Shown here in pieces: positions 54,095 through 63,788 of a DNA stretch of 64,000 nt. Made by a program: the position numbers and the translations under genes. Each line of letters begins with the position of its first letter. The stretch's first letter is position 1. The stretch lies in assembly GCA_017794925.1 (NCBI GenBank), contig CP051238.1, positions 2,682,179 through 2,746,178 on the forward strand, in the 5' to 3' direction. This DNA is from Aestuariibacter sp. (GTDB lineage Bacteria; Pseudomonadota; Gammaproteobacteria; Enterobacterales; Alteromonadaceae). The notes beneath the pieces are model-generated. The model worked only from the letters and a program-made list of their open reading frames with translations, was not told where the DNA came from and ran no database searches.

Positions 54095-56833
54095 ATGACT
54101 TCATTACCCCCAACAGCGAATCCCCAAAGCAGTAAACGGTTACTGCAAACAACCTGTCCGTACTGCGGTGTAGGTTGTGGCGTGGATGTAGTACGCCAGG
54201 GGGCTGCAGGGCCACAACTCAGTGACCTGCAAGGTAGCCGGGAACATCCGGCTAACTTTGGACGCCTGTGTATTAAAGGCACTCACTTGCTGGAAACGCT
54301 GGGGCAGGACAGCCGCTTGTTGTTCCCAATTGTTAATGGTGAGCGAAGTGACTGGCAAACAGCCATTGATACCGTTTCACATAAGATCCGCGATATTCTT
54401 GAAACTGATGGGCCGGATGCTATTGCCATTTATGGTTCAGGTCAGTTACTGACTGAAGACTACTACGTTGCCAATAAGTTGATGAAAGGCTTCATTGGCA
54501 GCGCCAATATCGACACCAATTCTCGTTTGTGTATGTCATCTGCGGTTGTCGCACATAAACGGGCGTTTGGTGAGGATATTGTGCCGTGTGACTACGAAGA
54601 TTTAGAGCACACGGATTTGCTGGTATTAGTAGGTAGCAATGCGGCGTGGACGCATCCGGTACTGTTTCAACGCATTGAACGCGCCAAGTTACAAAACCCC
54701 GATATGAAAGTTGTGGTGGTTGACCCGCGCCAAACGGATTCCTGTACGCTGGCTGATTTACATTTGCCACTGGCACCGGGCACCGACTCTGTACTTTACT
54801 GTGGGTTACTGAATTACCTCTCACAACATGATGGTCTGGACCAAACTTACATTGAACAGTCTGTAGCGGGTCTGGATGATGCGCTTACAATCGCCAGTGA
54901 ATGGGATTTGGCCAGAGTGGCGGACGTTTGTAAGCTACCTCTGGCCATCGTTGAAACCTTTTATCGCTGGTTTATGCAACTTCCACGCGTGATCAGCTTT
55001 TTCTCCATGGGTATTAACCAATCTACCACCGGTGTAGATAAGGGTAATGCCATTATTAACTGCCATTTGGCGAGTGGTAAAATCGCTAAAACCGGGTGTG
55101 GCCCATTCTCGATAACCGGTCAACCAAATGCCATGGGCGGTCGCGAAGTGGGTGGGTTATCGACCATGTTAGCGGCGCATATGGACATCGATAATACCGA
55201 GCATCAGCGAGTTGTTCGCGATTTCTGGCAGGCGCCAAATCTGGCAACAAAAAATGGTCTGAAAGCGGTTGATACGTTTCAAGCTGCAGCAGATGGAAAA
55301 ATTAAGTGTTTATGGATCATGGCGACCAACCCGGTAGCAAGCATGCCGAACCGCGAGTTAATTGAAGCGGCCCTGTCGCGCTGTGAAATGGTGATCGTGT
55401 CGGATACCGCAGCACAAACCGATACACTTAAGTTCGCCGATGTTATTTTACCGGCAACCGGCTGGTCTGAAAAAAACGGCACCGTAACAAATTCAGAGCG
55501 CCGTATTTCGCGCCAACGCGGATTGGTGCCGCCAAGCGGTGAAGCAAAGCACGACTGGCAAATCATTAGTGAAGTGGCCTGTGCATTAGGCTTTGAAGAA
55601 GCGTTTAGTTATCAACATCCGGCAGAGATTTTTCGTGAACACTGTGCATTAACTGGCATCGAAAATGGTGGGAGCCGTGCGCTGGACTTATCACCATTAC
55701 AAGACCTGACTGAACAACAATACGATGCGATGCGCCCTCAGCAATGGCCATTCAGTGAGGTGCACAGAGCAGGCTCAGGCCGATTGTTTGCTGACGGCAC
55801 TTTCTATACGCCAACCGGTAAAGCGCGCATGATTGCTGTTACACCGGCATTGCCGACACAGGCTACGTCAGCGGAATATCCTTTTGTATTGAATACGGGC
55901 CGTGTTCGGGACCAATGGCATACCATGACCCGTACTGGTAATACCGCACGTCTATTGAAACACATGGACCGTCCGTGGTTGAGTATTAACAGTGAAGATG
56001 CTAACAAACTGGATGTCGGTGAAGGCGATTTACTGCAGTTAAACGCAGAATGTGCAAAAGACACTTCCGTTATTTTACCGGTAAAAATTGACGATAAGCA
56101 GCGAAAAGGCGACATGTTCGCACCATTTCACTGGTCCGCTACCTGGGGCTCTCACTGTAAGGTTGGGGCATTGTTAAACGGTGCTAATGATCCGTTATCA
56201 GGGCAGCCCGAACTTAAGCACGGTGCGGTCAAAGCAGTAAAAGCAGAAATGGCTACCCACGGACTGGTGTATGGAAACGCTGAATATGTTGGTCCTGTGC
56301 GCGAGGCATTTTCCTACTGGCTGGCATGCCCAACAGAAGTCGCACACAGTGCCATGGTGGCAGATATCAAAGCGCCCCAGGCTCTGGTGGATATGCTGTT
56401 TACGTTATTGCCAAAAGACACGCAGTGGTCAACCAAACAGTCAGCAGAGACCGTCAGCGTTGTGGCTACTCGCAACGATGTGCTGGTGCTGGCTGTATTG
56501 CTCAGCGATACCACATTGAATCTACCGCTGGACTGGCTGGATAGTCTGAGTTCAGCAGATAAATTGTCGTCCGAACAGGTATCTGCGTTGTTGAATCAAC
56601 AGCCGGATGACGCATTTTTATTAGGGAAACTGGTCTGTAGCTGTTTTGGTGTGCGTGAAAACACCATCAAGCAGGCTATCCAGGACGGTTGTAACAGTGT
56701 TGAAGCATTAGGTAAAAATCTCAAATGCGGCACAAATTGTGGCTCGTGCAAAACCGAGCTGGCGGCCTTACTCACTGCTGAGGCCGAATCTTCAACTGAC
56801 ACGGAATCTACCCCTTATGAGCGTATTATTTAA
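54095..56833 (+). CDS. nasA: Assimilatory nitrate reductase catalytic subunit
   Basis: The 912-residue molybdoenzyme reduces nitrate to nitrite. The N-terminal [4Fe-4S] motif is CPYCGVGCGVDV with a further Cys in RLCIKG (residues ~22-62). The bis-MGD-binding body carries NTDIDTNSRLCMSSAV-type, GINQSTTGVDKGNAI and ATNPVASMPN segments and the molybdopterin dinucleotide domain NTGRVRDQWHTMTRTG (about residue 600). The C-terminus has a BFD-like [2Fe-2S] domain (KLVCSCFGVRENTI and KCGTNCGSCKTEL, about 845-895). The fused ferredoxin-like domain indicates electron entry at the C-terminus. The stop overlaps the cobA start by 17 bases. Confidence 0.95.
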   Translation: MTSLPPTANPQSSKRLLQTTCPYCGVGCGVDVVRQGAAGPQLSDLQGSREHPANFGRLCIKGTHLLETLGQDSRLLFPIVNGERSDWQTAIDTVSHKIRDILETDGPDAIAIYGSGQLLTEDYYVANKLMKGFIGSANIDTNSRLCMSSAVVAHKRAFGEDIVPCDYEDLEHTDLLVLVGSNAAWTHPVLFQRIERAKLQNPDMKVVVVDPRQTDSCTLADLHLPLAPGTDSVLYCGLLNYLSQHDGLDQTYIEQSVAGLDDALTIASEWDLARVADVCKLPLAIVETFYRWFMQLPRVISFFSMGINQSTTGVDKGNAIINCHLASGKIAKTGCGPFSITGQPNAMGGREVGGLSTMLAAHMDIDNTEHQRVVRDFWQAPNLATKNGLKAVDTFQAAADGKIKCLWIMATNPVASMPNRELIEAALSRCEMVIVSDTAAQTDTLKFADVILPATGWSEKNGTVTNSERRISRQRGLVPPSGEAKHDWQIISEVACALGFEEAFSYQHPAEIFREHCALTGIENGGSRALDLSPLQDLTEQQYDAMRPQQWPFSEVHRAGSGRLFADGTFYTPTGKARMIAVTPALPTQATSAEYPFVLNTGRVRDQWHTMTRTGNTARLLKHMDRPWLSINSEDANKLDVGEGDLLQLNAECAKDTSVILPVKIDDKQRKGDMFAPFHWSATWGSHCKVGALLNGANDPLSGQPELKHGAVKAVKAEMATHGLVYGNAEYVGPVREAFSYWLACPTEVAHSAMVADIKAPQALVDMLFTLLPKDTQWSTKQSAETVSVVATRNDVLVLAVLLSDTTLNLPLDWLDSLSSADKLSSEQVSALLNQQPDDAFLLGKLVCSCFGVRENTIKQAIQDGCNSVEALGKNLKCGTNCGSCKTELAALLTAEAESSTDTESTPYERII

Positions 56834-57728
56834 TCCTGTTACCGCGCCACTGATTGAAGGGGCGTTACGTATTCAGTCCAAATTGCGTAACTTTACATCG
56901 CGTTATTCTGGTGAAGCCAACGGTAGTGTGAACACTGTCTATTCCGGTTCAGCTAAACTTGGCGAAGTGTTTATCGTGGGCGCAGGTCCAGGGGATGCAG
57001 AATTATTAACGGTTAAAGCTTATCGCTTGTTACAAACCGCGGATATTGTGCTGTTTGACTGGCTGGTGGATCAGTCAGTTCTCGATTGCATTCCGCGTCA
57101 CATCGAAAAAGTATTCGTCGGCAAGCGGTGCGGAAAGCACAGTGTGCCACAGCACGAAATTTGTGCGCGCTTGGTTGAGCTTGGGCTTGCGGGTAAGCGG
57201 GTAGTGCGTCTCAAAGGCGGCGATCCCGCTGTGTTTGCCCGTACTTGCGAAGAAACCGCTGCGTTGACCGATGCGAATATTCCTTTTGCCATCGTTCCGG
57301 GTATTACCGCTGCATCGGGGGCGTCTGCTTACACGGGGATTCCGCTAACCGATCGCGCAGTGGCTCAGTCGGTGAGACTCATGACCGCACAATTTCAAAA
57401 CCCTGAAAAAGAAGCTGATTGGGCCTCTATCGCCCGCAATGCTGAACGTGAAACCACGGTTATTTATATGGGCTTTAAACGCTTAGCACTGTTGTGCCAG
57501 CGATTAAAAGAAAATGGCGTAGATGCGAATATGCCAGTTGCGGTGATTGAGAACGCGTGTTGTAATCAACAACAGGTCATCGCTGCGACTATTAGCGATA
57601 TAGTTCAACACGTTGAGCAAGCAAACATGACAGGCCCCGCGCTGGTAGTAATAGGGCATGTCGTCAACGCTCGCCAATCTGTCTCTTTAGAGCTGCTTAA
57701 TCAATCCTATGAGAAGCTTGCCATTTAG
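56817..57728 (+). CDS. cobA: Uroporphyrinogen-III C-methyltransferase
   Basis: The 303-residue enzyme methylates uroporphyrinogen III to precorrin-2 for sirohaem, the NirB cofactor. Motifs: VGAGPGDAELLTVKAYRLL (around residue 57), GKRCGKHSVPQ, VRLKGGDPAVFART, VPGITAASGASAYTGIPLTDR and TVIYMG. About 45 extra N-terminal residues precede the methyltransferase domain. ATG 56817 (MSVLFNPV) overlaps the nasA end by 17 bases. There is no fused CysG dehydrogenase/chelatase half, so these steps must be encoded elsewhere. Confidence 0.93.
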   Translation: MSVLFNPVTAPLIEGALRIQSKLRNFTSRYSGEANGSVNTVYSGSAKLGEVFIVGAGPGDAELLTVKAYRLLQTADIVLFDWLVDQSVLDCIPRHIEKVFVGKRCGKHSVPQHEICARLVELGLAGKRVVRLKGGDPAVFARTCEETAALTDANIPFAIVPGITAASGASAYTGIPLTDRAVAQSVRLMTAQFQNPEKEADWASIARNAERETTVIYMGFKRLALLCQRLKENGVDANMPVAVIENACCNQQQVIAATISDIVQHVEQANMTGPALVVIGHVVNARQSVSLELLNQSYEKLAI

Positions 57729-58701
57729 CGAATATATTAAAGCCCTTGGCAAAGGGCAAAAGGGTGCGCGTCATCTTACGTCTGAAGAAGCCTATGATGC
57801 CATGGGCCGCGTACTCGATAATAGCATTGCCCCGGAACAAGCAGGGGCATTTTTAATGTTACTGCGCATGCAGGAAGAATCCGTCGAAGAGTTAAACGCC
57901 TTTATCCGTGCATGCCGGGAGCGTTTACCTGTTAATTTATCTAACCTTAACGCTCAACTGGACATTGGCTGCTATGCAGGCAAGCGAAGACAGCTTCCAT
58001 GGTACCTGTTCAGTGTCGCCTTACTTGCAGCTCATGGGGTCAAAGTGTGTTTGCATGGTGCATCGGAGCCTGGTTCCAAGCGTTTTTATGCCAGCCACGC
58101 TTTACCCGAATTGGGTTTGCCACTTGCTCAATCCATTGAAGAGGCGATTCGCCACCAGTCTGTCTACAACGTGAGTTACTTGGATCTGGGTATTGCCCTG
58201 CCTGAATTGGACCGATTAATTAAACTACGGGAGTTGTTTGGTTTACGTTCCTGCGCGAATACCTTGGCACGGTTACTCAATCCCAGCCGAGCGGCATTTG
58301 CGGTGCAGGGGGTGTACCACACTCACTTGGATGAACGCCATGCGTTGGTCAATGAACAGTTTGAACAATCATCACTGGTGTTTAGAGGTGATGGTGGCGA
58401 TCCTGAAGTCAATACAGAGCGGGACACGCACCTTTATTTTACTCAGGGCGGTAAAACCCGTGACGTGATCTATCCCGCTTCACCGGGTTGGTCGATGAAA
58501 GAGCGCGATGTAAGTACTTCAACTATGTTAGCTGTCTGGCGTGGTGAGCAAACCCATCACTATGCTGAGCAAGCGGTAATCGCCAGTTTATCGGCTTATC
58601 TGATGTTACTGGAAAACATCGAACTGCCTGAGGCGGCGATCAAGGCTGCCGATATGTGGGCGAACCGCAAAACTCAACAGTTGCCATTCGAAGCACGCTA
58701 A
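57709..58701 (+). CDS. YbiB/TrpD2-like protein (anthranilate phosphoribosyltransferase fold)
   Basis: The 330-residue protein has the TrpD-type fold: an N-terminal helical domain (LTSEEAYDAMGRVLDNSIAPEQAGAFLMLLRMQEES, about residues 22-57) and a C-terminal domain with HGASEPGSKR (about residue 120), where TrpD has the phosphoribosyl-pyrophosphate loop, and GLRSCANTLARLLNP. It matches the YbiB group often annotated as glycosyl transferase; E. coli YbiB binds nucleic acids. It overlaps cobA by 20 bases and is thus the last gene of nirB-nirD-nasA-cobA. Its role in nitrate use is unknown. Confidence 0.85.
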   Translation: MRSLPFSEYIKALGKGQKGARHLTSEEAYDAMGRVLDNSIAPEQAGAFLMLLRMQEESVEELNAFIRACRERLPVNLSNLNAQLDIGCYAGKRRQLPWYLFSVALLAAHGVKVCLHGASEPGSKRFYASHALPELGLPLAQSIEEAIRHQSVYNVSYLDLGIALPELDRLIKLRELFGLRSCANTLARLLNPSRAAFAVQGVYHTHLDERHALVNEQFEQSSLVFRGDGGDPEVNTERDTHLYFTQGGKTRDVIYPASPGWSMKERDVSTSTMLAVWRGEQTHHYAEQAVIASLSAYLMLLENIELPEAAIKAADMWANRKTQQLPFEAR

Positions 58702-58728
58702 TTTCTTTTCTCTTTATCCTATTAATCG

Positions 58729-58758
58729 ACTGCCGCATATTGCGGCAGTTTGCTTTTT
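58729..58758 (+). terminator. Terminator of the nirB operon
   Basis: A perfect 9-bp stem (58729-58737 with 58741-58749), loop TAT, followed by a T-rich tract to 58758. It lies 27 bases past the last stop codon. Confidence 0.85.
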
Positions 58759-59095
58759 GTTTCTTGTTGTATTCGTCTTTAAATTTAACCTGCTATCCGC
58801 CCGTTTGCGTTAAATTTTGATGATATTCTGGGCATTCATCGCTATTTTTTGCGTGTTGAACGTGCGATCGCGGTGCAAAGTGACGCCCCATCTTGATCCA
58901 TTGTCTCTGCTTTATACTGGTCGTTTTGCACGGATTTTGTACAAAACGCACCGTCGTGACACAAACAATATCAATCAGGTTATGTTTATAAAATGTTAAG
59001 TATATGACTTTTATTGAGTTATAAATATTGGCATCAAAAATGTATTAGTAATCTGTGCAAGCGTTAGCACGCTCAAGCACACAATTTATTTTGTT

Positions 59096-59171
59096 CTTGC
59101 TGATTGTCAGCGGGAAACAGGCAACGAAGCCCACCAGTAATGATTGGTCATTACTGGTGGGTTTTTTTTTT
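59096..59171 (+). promoter_or_regulatory. nrtA leader: ANTAR-type antiterminator
   Basis: Candidate P1 is a 7-bp stem at 59096-59102 with 59108-59114 (two G-T pairs, loop ATTGT). After a 5-base linker, P2 is GGC-AACGAA-GCC (59120-59131), an A1/G4 hexaloop identical to the nirB leader. The 3' arm GCC overlaps the terminator stem. The combination P1-linker-P2-terminator is the standard ANTAR target layout. Confidence 0.78.
59129..59171 (+). terminator. Attenuator terminator in the nrtA leader
   Basis: A 15-bp stem (59129-59143 with 59148-59162, last pair G-T), loop TTGG, and ten T at 59162-59171. It stands 16 bases before the nrtA ATG. Confidence 0.9.
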
Positions 59172-59187
59172 GGTTTAAGGAACGCAC

Positions 59188-60582
59188 ATGTTACACAAAC
59201 AAATAAAAACCAGACTCAAACAAATTACCTCTTCATTGGTAATTGCTGCGTCAGTAATGACTTCTTCTGTGTCTGGTGTCGTGAATGCGGAAGATATCGG
59301 CTGGCCAGAGAAAGAAGAGTTGAAATTCGGTTTCATCAAATTGACCGATATGGCGCCTCTTGCTATTGCCTATGAAAAAGGCTACTTCGAAGACGAAGGC
59401 CTGTATGTCACACTGGAAGCACAAGCAAACTGGAAAGTATTGCTGGACCGCGTTATCGACGGTCAGCTGGACGGTGCACACATGCTGGCAGGTCAGCCAT
59501 TGGGTGCAACAATTGGTTTTGGTACGCAGTCTCACATTATTACCGCGTTCAGTATGGACCTGAATGGTAATGGTATTACAGTTTCAAATGATATCTGGGC
59601 AGAAATGGAAAAGCACATTCCTCAAAAGGATGGCAAGCCTGTTCACCCAATTAAAGCCGATTACCTGAAGCCGGTTGTAGACAGCTACGCCAGTGCAGGT
59701 AAGCCATTTAAAATGGGTATGGTATTCCCGGTTTCTACCCATAACTACGAACTGCGATACTGGTTAGCCGCTGGTGGTATCCACCCGGGTTACTACGCAC
59801 CGCACAAAGGTGATACGTCGGGTCAGATCGATGCACAAGCATTACTGTCTGTAACGCCACCACCACAAATGCCTGCGACGATGGAAGCCGGTACTATTTA
59901 CGGTTACTGCGTAGGTGAGCCTTGGAACCAACAAGCGGTATTTAAAGGTATTGGTGTACCGGTAATTACTGACTATGAAATCTGGAAAAACAACCCGGAA
60001 AAAGTATTTGGTGTGAGCAAAGCCTGGGCCGATGAAAACCCGAACACTCACATTCGCGTAGTAAAAGCGATGATCCGTGCGGCAATGTGGCTGGATGCGA
60101 ACAACAACGCAAACCGTCCTGAAGCAGTGAAAATTCTTGCTAAGAGCAGCTATGTAGGTGCGGATGAAGACGTGATTGCAAACAGCATGACCGGTACTTT
60201 TGAGTACGAAAAAGGCGACAAGCGTGAAGTGCCTGACTTTAACGTATTCTTCCGTCATAACGCGACTTACCCGTACTACAGCGATGCAATCTGGTACCTG
60301 ACGCAAATGCGCCGCTGGGGTCAGATTTCAGAAGCGAAATCAGATGACTGGTACAAGGAAACGGCCAAGAAAGTATATCGTCCTGACATTTATGCTCAAG
60401 CGGCTAAAGCGTTAATCGCTGAAGGTAAGGCGTCGATAGCTGACTTCCCTGAGTTTGCTACTGAAACTGGCTTTAAGCCGCCGCAAACTGAGTTTATCGA
60501 TGACGTCACGTTCGATGGTACTAAGCCTAACGCTTACCTTGAACAGTTCAGCATCGGTCTGAAAGGCGACACGGTTCTGTAA
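59188..60582 (+). CDS. nrtA: Nitrate ABC transporter substrate-binding protein
   Basis: The 464-residue NrtA/CmpA-family protein has a signal peptide ([21 protein letters not shown]). The mature sequence has [67 protein letters not shown], then [20 protein letters not shown] near residue 240, all typical for nitrate-binding NrtA. There is no lipobox or Tat motif, so it should be soluble in the periplasm. First gene of nrtABC, controlled by the leader. Confidence 0.92.
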   Translation: MLHKQIKTRLKQITSSLVIAASVMTSSVSGVVNAEDIGWPEKEELKFGFIKLTDMAPLAIAYEKGYFEDEGLYVTLEAQANWKVLLDRVIDGQLDGAHMLAGQPLGATIGFGTQSHIITAFSMDLNGNGITVSNDIWAEMEKHIPQKDGKPVHPIKADYLKPVVDSYASAGKPFKMGMVFPVSTHNYELRYWLAAGGIHPGYYAPHKGDTSGQIDAQALLSVTPPPQMPATMEAGTIYGYCVGEPWNQQAVFKGIGVPVITDYEIWKNNPEKVFGVSKAWADENPNTHIRVVKAMIRAAMWLDANNNANRPEAVKILAKSSYVGADEDVIANSMTGTFEYEKGDKREVPDFNVFFRHNATYPYYSDAIWYLTQMRRWGQISEAKSDDWYKETAKKVYRPDIYAQAAKALIAEGKASIADFPEFATETGFKPPQTEFIDDVTFDGTKPNAYLEQFSIGLKGDTVL

Positions 60583-60609
60583 CCGTGTCCATCAAAGAGG
60601 GTTACATCG

Positions 60610-61602
60610 ATGAGTAAATCAGCAAGCGTTGTTAGTCAAATTGGCCAGATTCGAAGCAAAAATGTACTTGGAAGTGTTATGTCAAACGTACCGAAATTGT
60701 TAATGCCGGTAGTAGGATTGCTCCTGTTCCTGGCCCTATGGAATGGCGTTGCTAAGACCATTGATACTTCACTGGGTCAGTTCCCTGGCCCGGCGCAGGT
60801 ATGGGAACAGTCTATGACGCTCATCGATGAACATTCTGCGCAGCGTGATAAAGCGGACGCGTTTTACGCCCGTCAGGAAGAACGCAATGCGGCGCGTATG
60901 GCAAAAGATCCTAGCTATGAGCCTAAAATCCGCCCATTCACAGGTGCACCCACATTCTTTGACCAGATTTGGACAAGTTTGTACACCGTGATGGTGGGCT
61001 TCGTGATTGCCAGTATTGTGGCAGTACCTGTGGGTATTTTATGTGGATTAAGCCGTTCTGCTTACTCGGCAATGAACCCTCTGATTCAAATATTTAAACC
61101 GGTTTCTCCGTTGGCCTGGCTGCCATTGGTGACGATGGTAGTCAGCGCTGTCTACGTCAGTGAGGATCCGATGTTTTCCAAGTCTTTTATTACGTCCGCC
61201 TTTACCGTTTCCTTGTGTTGTTTATGGCCAACACTGATCAATACGGCAGTTGGTGTATCGAATATAGACTCTGATTTGGTAAACGTAAGTAAAGTACTTC
61301 GCTTGAAGCCACTAAGCCATGTACAAAAAATTGTGCTTCCAGCATCAATTCCAATGATCTTCACCGGATTACGCCTCTCCCTGGGCATCGGCTGGATGGT
61401 ATTGATTGCTGCAGAAATGTTGGCGCAAAACCCCGGACTTGGAAAGTTTGTGTGGGATGAATTTCAAAATGGTAGTTCCGAATCACTGGCCAGAATCATG
61501 GTCGCTGTTATCACGATTGGAATTATCGGTTTCCTGCTTGACCGTCTGATGTTATCAGTTCAGCGCTTGGTCAGTTGGGATAAAAATGCGGTGCTTCGTT
61601 AA
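60610..61602 (+). CDS. nrtB: Nitrate ABC transporter permease
   Basis: The 330-residue permease has an N-terminal helix (LLMPVVGLLLFLALWNGVA, about residues 31-49), a charged insert in the periplasmic or linker part (ERNAARMAKDPSYEPKIRPF) seen in proteobacterial NrtB, and the BPD_transp_1 domain (about 120-320) with the EAA-like loop VSKVLRLKPLSHVQKIVLPASIPMIFTGLRLSLGIGW. It lies 27 bases after nrtA. Confidence 0.92.
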   Translation: MSKSASVVSQIGQIRSKNVLGSVMSNVPKLLMPVVGLLLFLALWNGVAKTIDTSLGQFPGPAQVWEQSMTLIDEHSAQRDKADAFYARQEERNAARMAKDPSYEPKIRPFTGAPTFFDQIWTSLYTVMVGFVIASIVAVPVGILCGLSRSAYSAMNPLIQIFKPVSPLAWLPLVTMVVSAVYVSEDPMFSKSFITSAFTVSLCCLWPTLINTAVGVSNIDSDLVNVSKVLRLKPLSHVQKIVLPASIPMIFTGLRLSLGIGWMVLIAAEMLAQNPGLGKFVWDEFQNGSSESLARIMVAVITIGIIGFLLDRLMLSVQRLVSWDKNAVLR

Positions 61603-61631
61603 GCCGCGCTTGGTATTGAGAGGATATAGCC

Positions 61632-62480
61632 ATGCAATCTAGACATTTGGAATTGAGTCAGGTAGGTATTGATTTTCCTACCCCTAAAGGCCCGTTTACC
61701 GCATTGACAGACGTTAACCTGAAGATCGAAAAAGGCGAGTTTATCTCACTTATCGGTCACTCAGGGTGTGGTAAATCAACGGTGCTGAATATTGTGGCTG
61801 GCTTACATACTGCAACCACTGGTGGTGTGATTCTGGACGGCACACACGTTCGCGAGCCTGGCCCTGAGCGCGCAGTGGTATTTCAGAACCACTCGTTGCT
61901 GCCTTGGCTGTCGGTTTATAAAAACGTTGAGCTGGCGGTTAAGCAAACCCAAAAGAATAAGTCCAAAAAGGAAATTCGCGATTGGGTATTGCACAACCTG
62001 GAATTGGTTCACATGACCCACGCTCTGGACAAACTCCCGTCAGAAATCTCTGGCGGTATGAAGCAGCGTGTGGGTATCGCCCGGGCGTTGGCCATGGAAC
62101 CTAAAGTGTTACTGATGGATGAACCCTTCGGTGCATTGGACGCGCTGACCCGTGCACATTTGCAGGATTCACTGATGGAGATCCATGCGGAGCTTGGCAA
62201 TACGGTCATCATGATTACTCACGATGTTGATGAAGCAGTTCTTCTGTCTGACCGCATTGTGATGATGACCAATGGCCCTGCAGCCACTATCGGTGAAGTA
62301 CTGGACGTAAAGCTGGAGCGACCTCGTGACCGTCTGGCATTGGCCGATAACCCGGAATACAACCATTACCGACATGAGGTACTTACCTTCCTGTACGAAA
62401 AACAGAAGAAGGTGGAAACCGTTTCCAGTCGCAAATCGGATAAAAAAAGCAGCGATTCAAAGAAATCTAACGCTGCGTAA
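61632..62480 (+). CDS. nrtC: Nitrate ABC transporter ATP-binding protein
   Basis: The 282-residue ATPase has Walker A GHSGCGKST (around residue 43), VVFQNHSLLPWLSVYKNVELAV, signature ISGGMKQR, Walker B VLLMDEPFGALD and H-loop MITHDVDEAVLL. The C-terminus is a Lys/Ser tail rather than the substrate-binding-like domain found in cyanobacterial NrtC, so it is more like NrtD in architecture. Confidence 0.92.
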   Translation: MQSRHLELSQVGIDFPTPKGPFTALTDVNLKIEKGEFISLIGHSGCGKSTVLNIVAGLHTATTGGVILDGTHVREPGPERAVVFQNHSLLPWLSVYKNVELAVKQTQKNKSKKEIRDWVLHNLELVHMTHALDKLPSEISGGMKQRVGIARALAMEPKVLLMDEPFGALDALTRAHLQDSLMEIHAELGNTVIMITHDVDEAVLLSDRIVMMTNGPAATIGEVLDVKLERPRDRLALADNPEYNHYRHEVLTFLYEKQKKVETVSSRKSDKKSSDSKKSNAA

Positions 62481-62562
62481 AGAATTTTAATAAAAACATT
62501 GAGTTAGCTCGGCCCTTCGGGGTCGGGTCAGGCAATCTCACTCTAAATTTAGGAAAAACACG

Positions 62563-63774
62563 ATGAACGCAACCCTTTTTTCAACTAAACGTGCAGTACT
62601 TTCTTTAGTCATCGCATCGGCATTATCGCCGGTAGCATCAGCAGAAAGCCTGCATGATGCATGGTCTGATTCTAAAGCGTCAGCCAGTTTTCGTCTTCGC
62701 TATGAAGGTGCTTCACAAGACAACGCCGCAAAAGATGCAAGCGCACTGACGCTGCGTACTTTGCTGAGCTACGAGTCTGGCAGCTACAAAGGATTCTCTT
62801 TTAAAGCAGACTTGGAAGATGTGACCATCGTAATGGGGCAGGGCGACTACACTGTAGGTCCGGCGGGTTATAACCTGGGTCAATACTCAGTGATTGCTGA
62901 TCCGGAAACAACAGAGCTGAATCAGGGTTACCTGCAATACAAAGGTGATGGCGTTACAGTAAAAGCAGGTCGTCAGATTATTGCATTAGACGGACACCGC
63001 TTTGTTGGTCATGTAGGCTGGCGCCAGGATTGGCAGACTTACGATGCCATCTCGGTTAACTACAAAGCGAGTGAAAAGCTAAACGCGTTTTACGCTTATC
63101 TTAACAAGCGTAACCGTATTTTCGGTGAAGCAGCTGACATCGATTCAAATGATCACCTGTTGAACGTAAGCTACAAGTCAGATATGGGCAAACTCACTGC
63201 TTATGCCTATTTACTTGAAGTAGATAACAATACTGAAAACAGTCTGGATACCTTTGGTGTGAGCTACAGCGGTGCCTATCAGGCTGATTCTGTTAAATGG
63301 TTATACAATGCTGAATTCGCACAACAATCCAGTGAAACGGCAACCACCGATTTTTCTGCCAGCTATCTGATGCTGGAAGCGGGTGCCAGTGTTTCAGGTG
63401 TGACAGCAAAATTAGGCTATGAGCTGTTAGGTTCAGACGATGGTGCATATGGTTTCGCTACTCCGCTTGCGACACTGCATAAATTTAATGGTTGGTCTGA
63501 TCAATGGTTAGGTACACCAGCTCAGGGTTTACAAGACATCTACGCCAGTGTGGCTGCTAAATTTGCAGGTGGTAACTGGTTAGCGGTTTATCATAAATTT
63601 GATGCGGATGAAGCAAGCGCTACAGTGGATGATTTAGGTAGCGAAATCAATCTGCAGTACACCACTAAAGTCGCTGAAAAGTACAGTGTTGGTGTGAAAT
63701 ACGCTAACTACTCTGCAGGTGACATTAAAGTAGATACTGATAAACTGTGGTTATGGGTAGCGACTAAGTTCTAA
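62563..63774 (+). CDS. Outer-membrane porin (alginate-export/OprD-like), likely for nitrate entry
   Basis: The 403-residue protein has a signal peptide (RAVLSLVIASALSPVASAES) and then beta strands with alternating residues and a terminal aromatic (LWLWVATKF), the C-terminal Phe of outer-membrane porins. Segments such as SASFRLRYEGASQDN, GVTVKAGRQIIALDGHRFVGHVGWRQDWQTYDAISVNYK resemble alginate-export family porins. Placed 82 bases after nrtC, it may be the outer-membrane gate for nitrate or nitrite in this regulon (inference). Confidence 0.8.
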   Translation: MNATLFSTKRAVLSLVIASALSPVASAESLHDAWSDSKASASFRLRYEGASQDNAAKDASALTLRTLLSYESGSYKGFSFKADLEDVTIVMGQGDYTVGPAGYNLGQYSVIADPETTELNQGYLQYKGDGVTVKAGRQIIALDGHRFVGHVGWRQDWQTYDAISVNYKASEKLNAFYAYLNKRNRIFGEAADIDSNDHLLNVSYKSDMGKLTAYAYLLEVDNNTENSLDTFGVSYSGAYQADSVKWLYNAEFAQQSSETATTDFSASYLMLEAGASVSGVTAKLGYELLGSDDGAYGFATPLATLHKFNGWSDQWLGTPAQGLQDIYASVAAKFAGGNWLAVYHKFDADEASATVDDLGSEINLQYTTKVAEKYSVGVKYANYSAGDIKVDTDKLWLWVATKF

Positions 63775-63788
63775 TTTTCGGGGTCATC

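Larger units (their letters stand above)
58759..59187. other. 429-bp region upstream of nrtA
   Basis: No gene is seen. The right end holds the nrtA leader (59096-59171). A TGGCAT half at 59029-59034 lacks a proper -12 partner, so no promoter is called. Confidence 0.5.
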
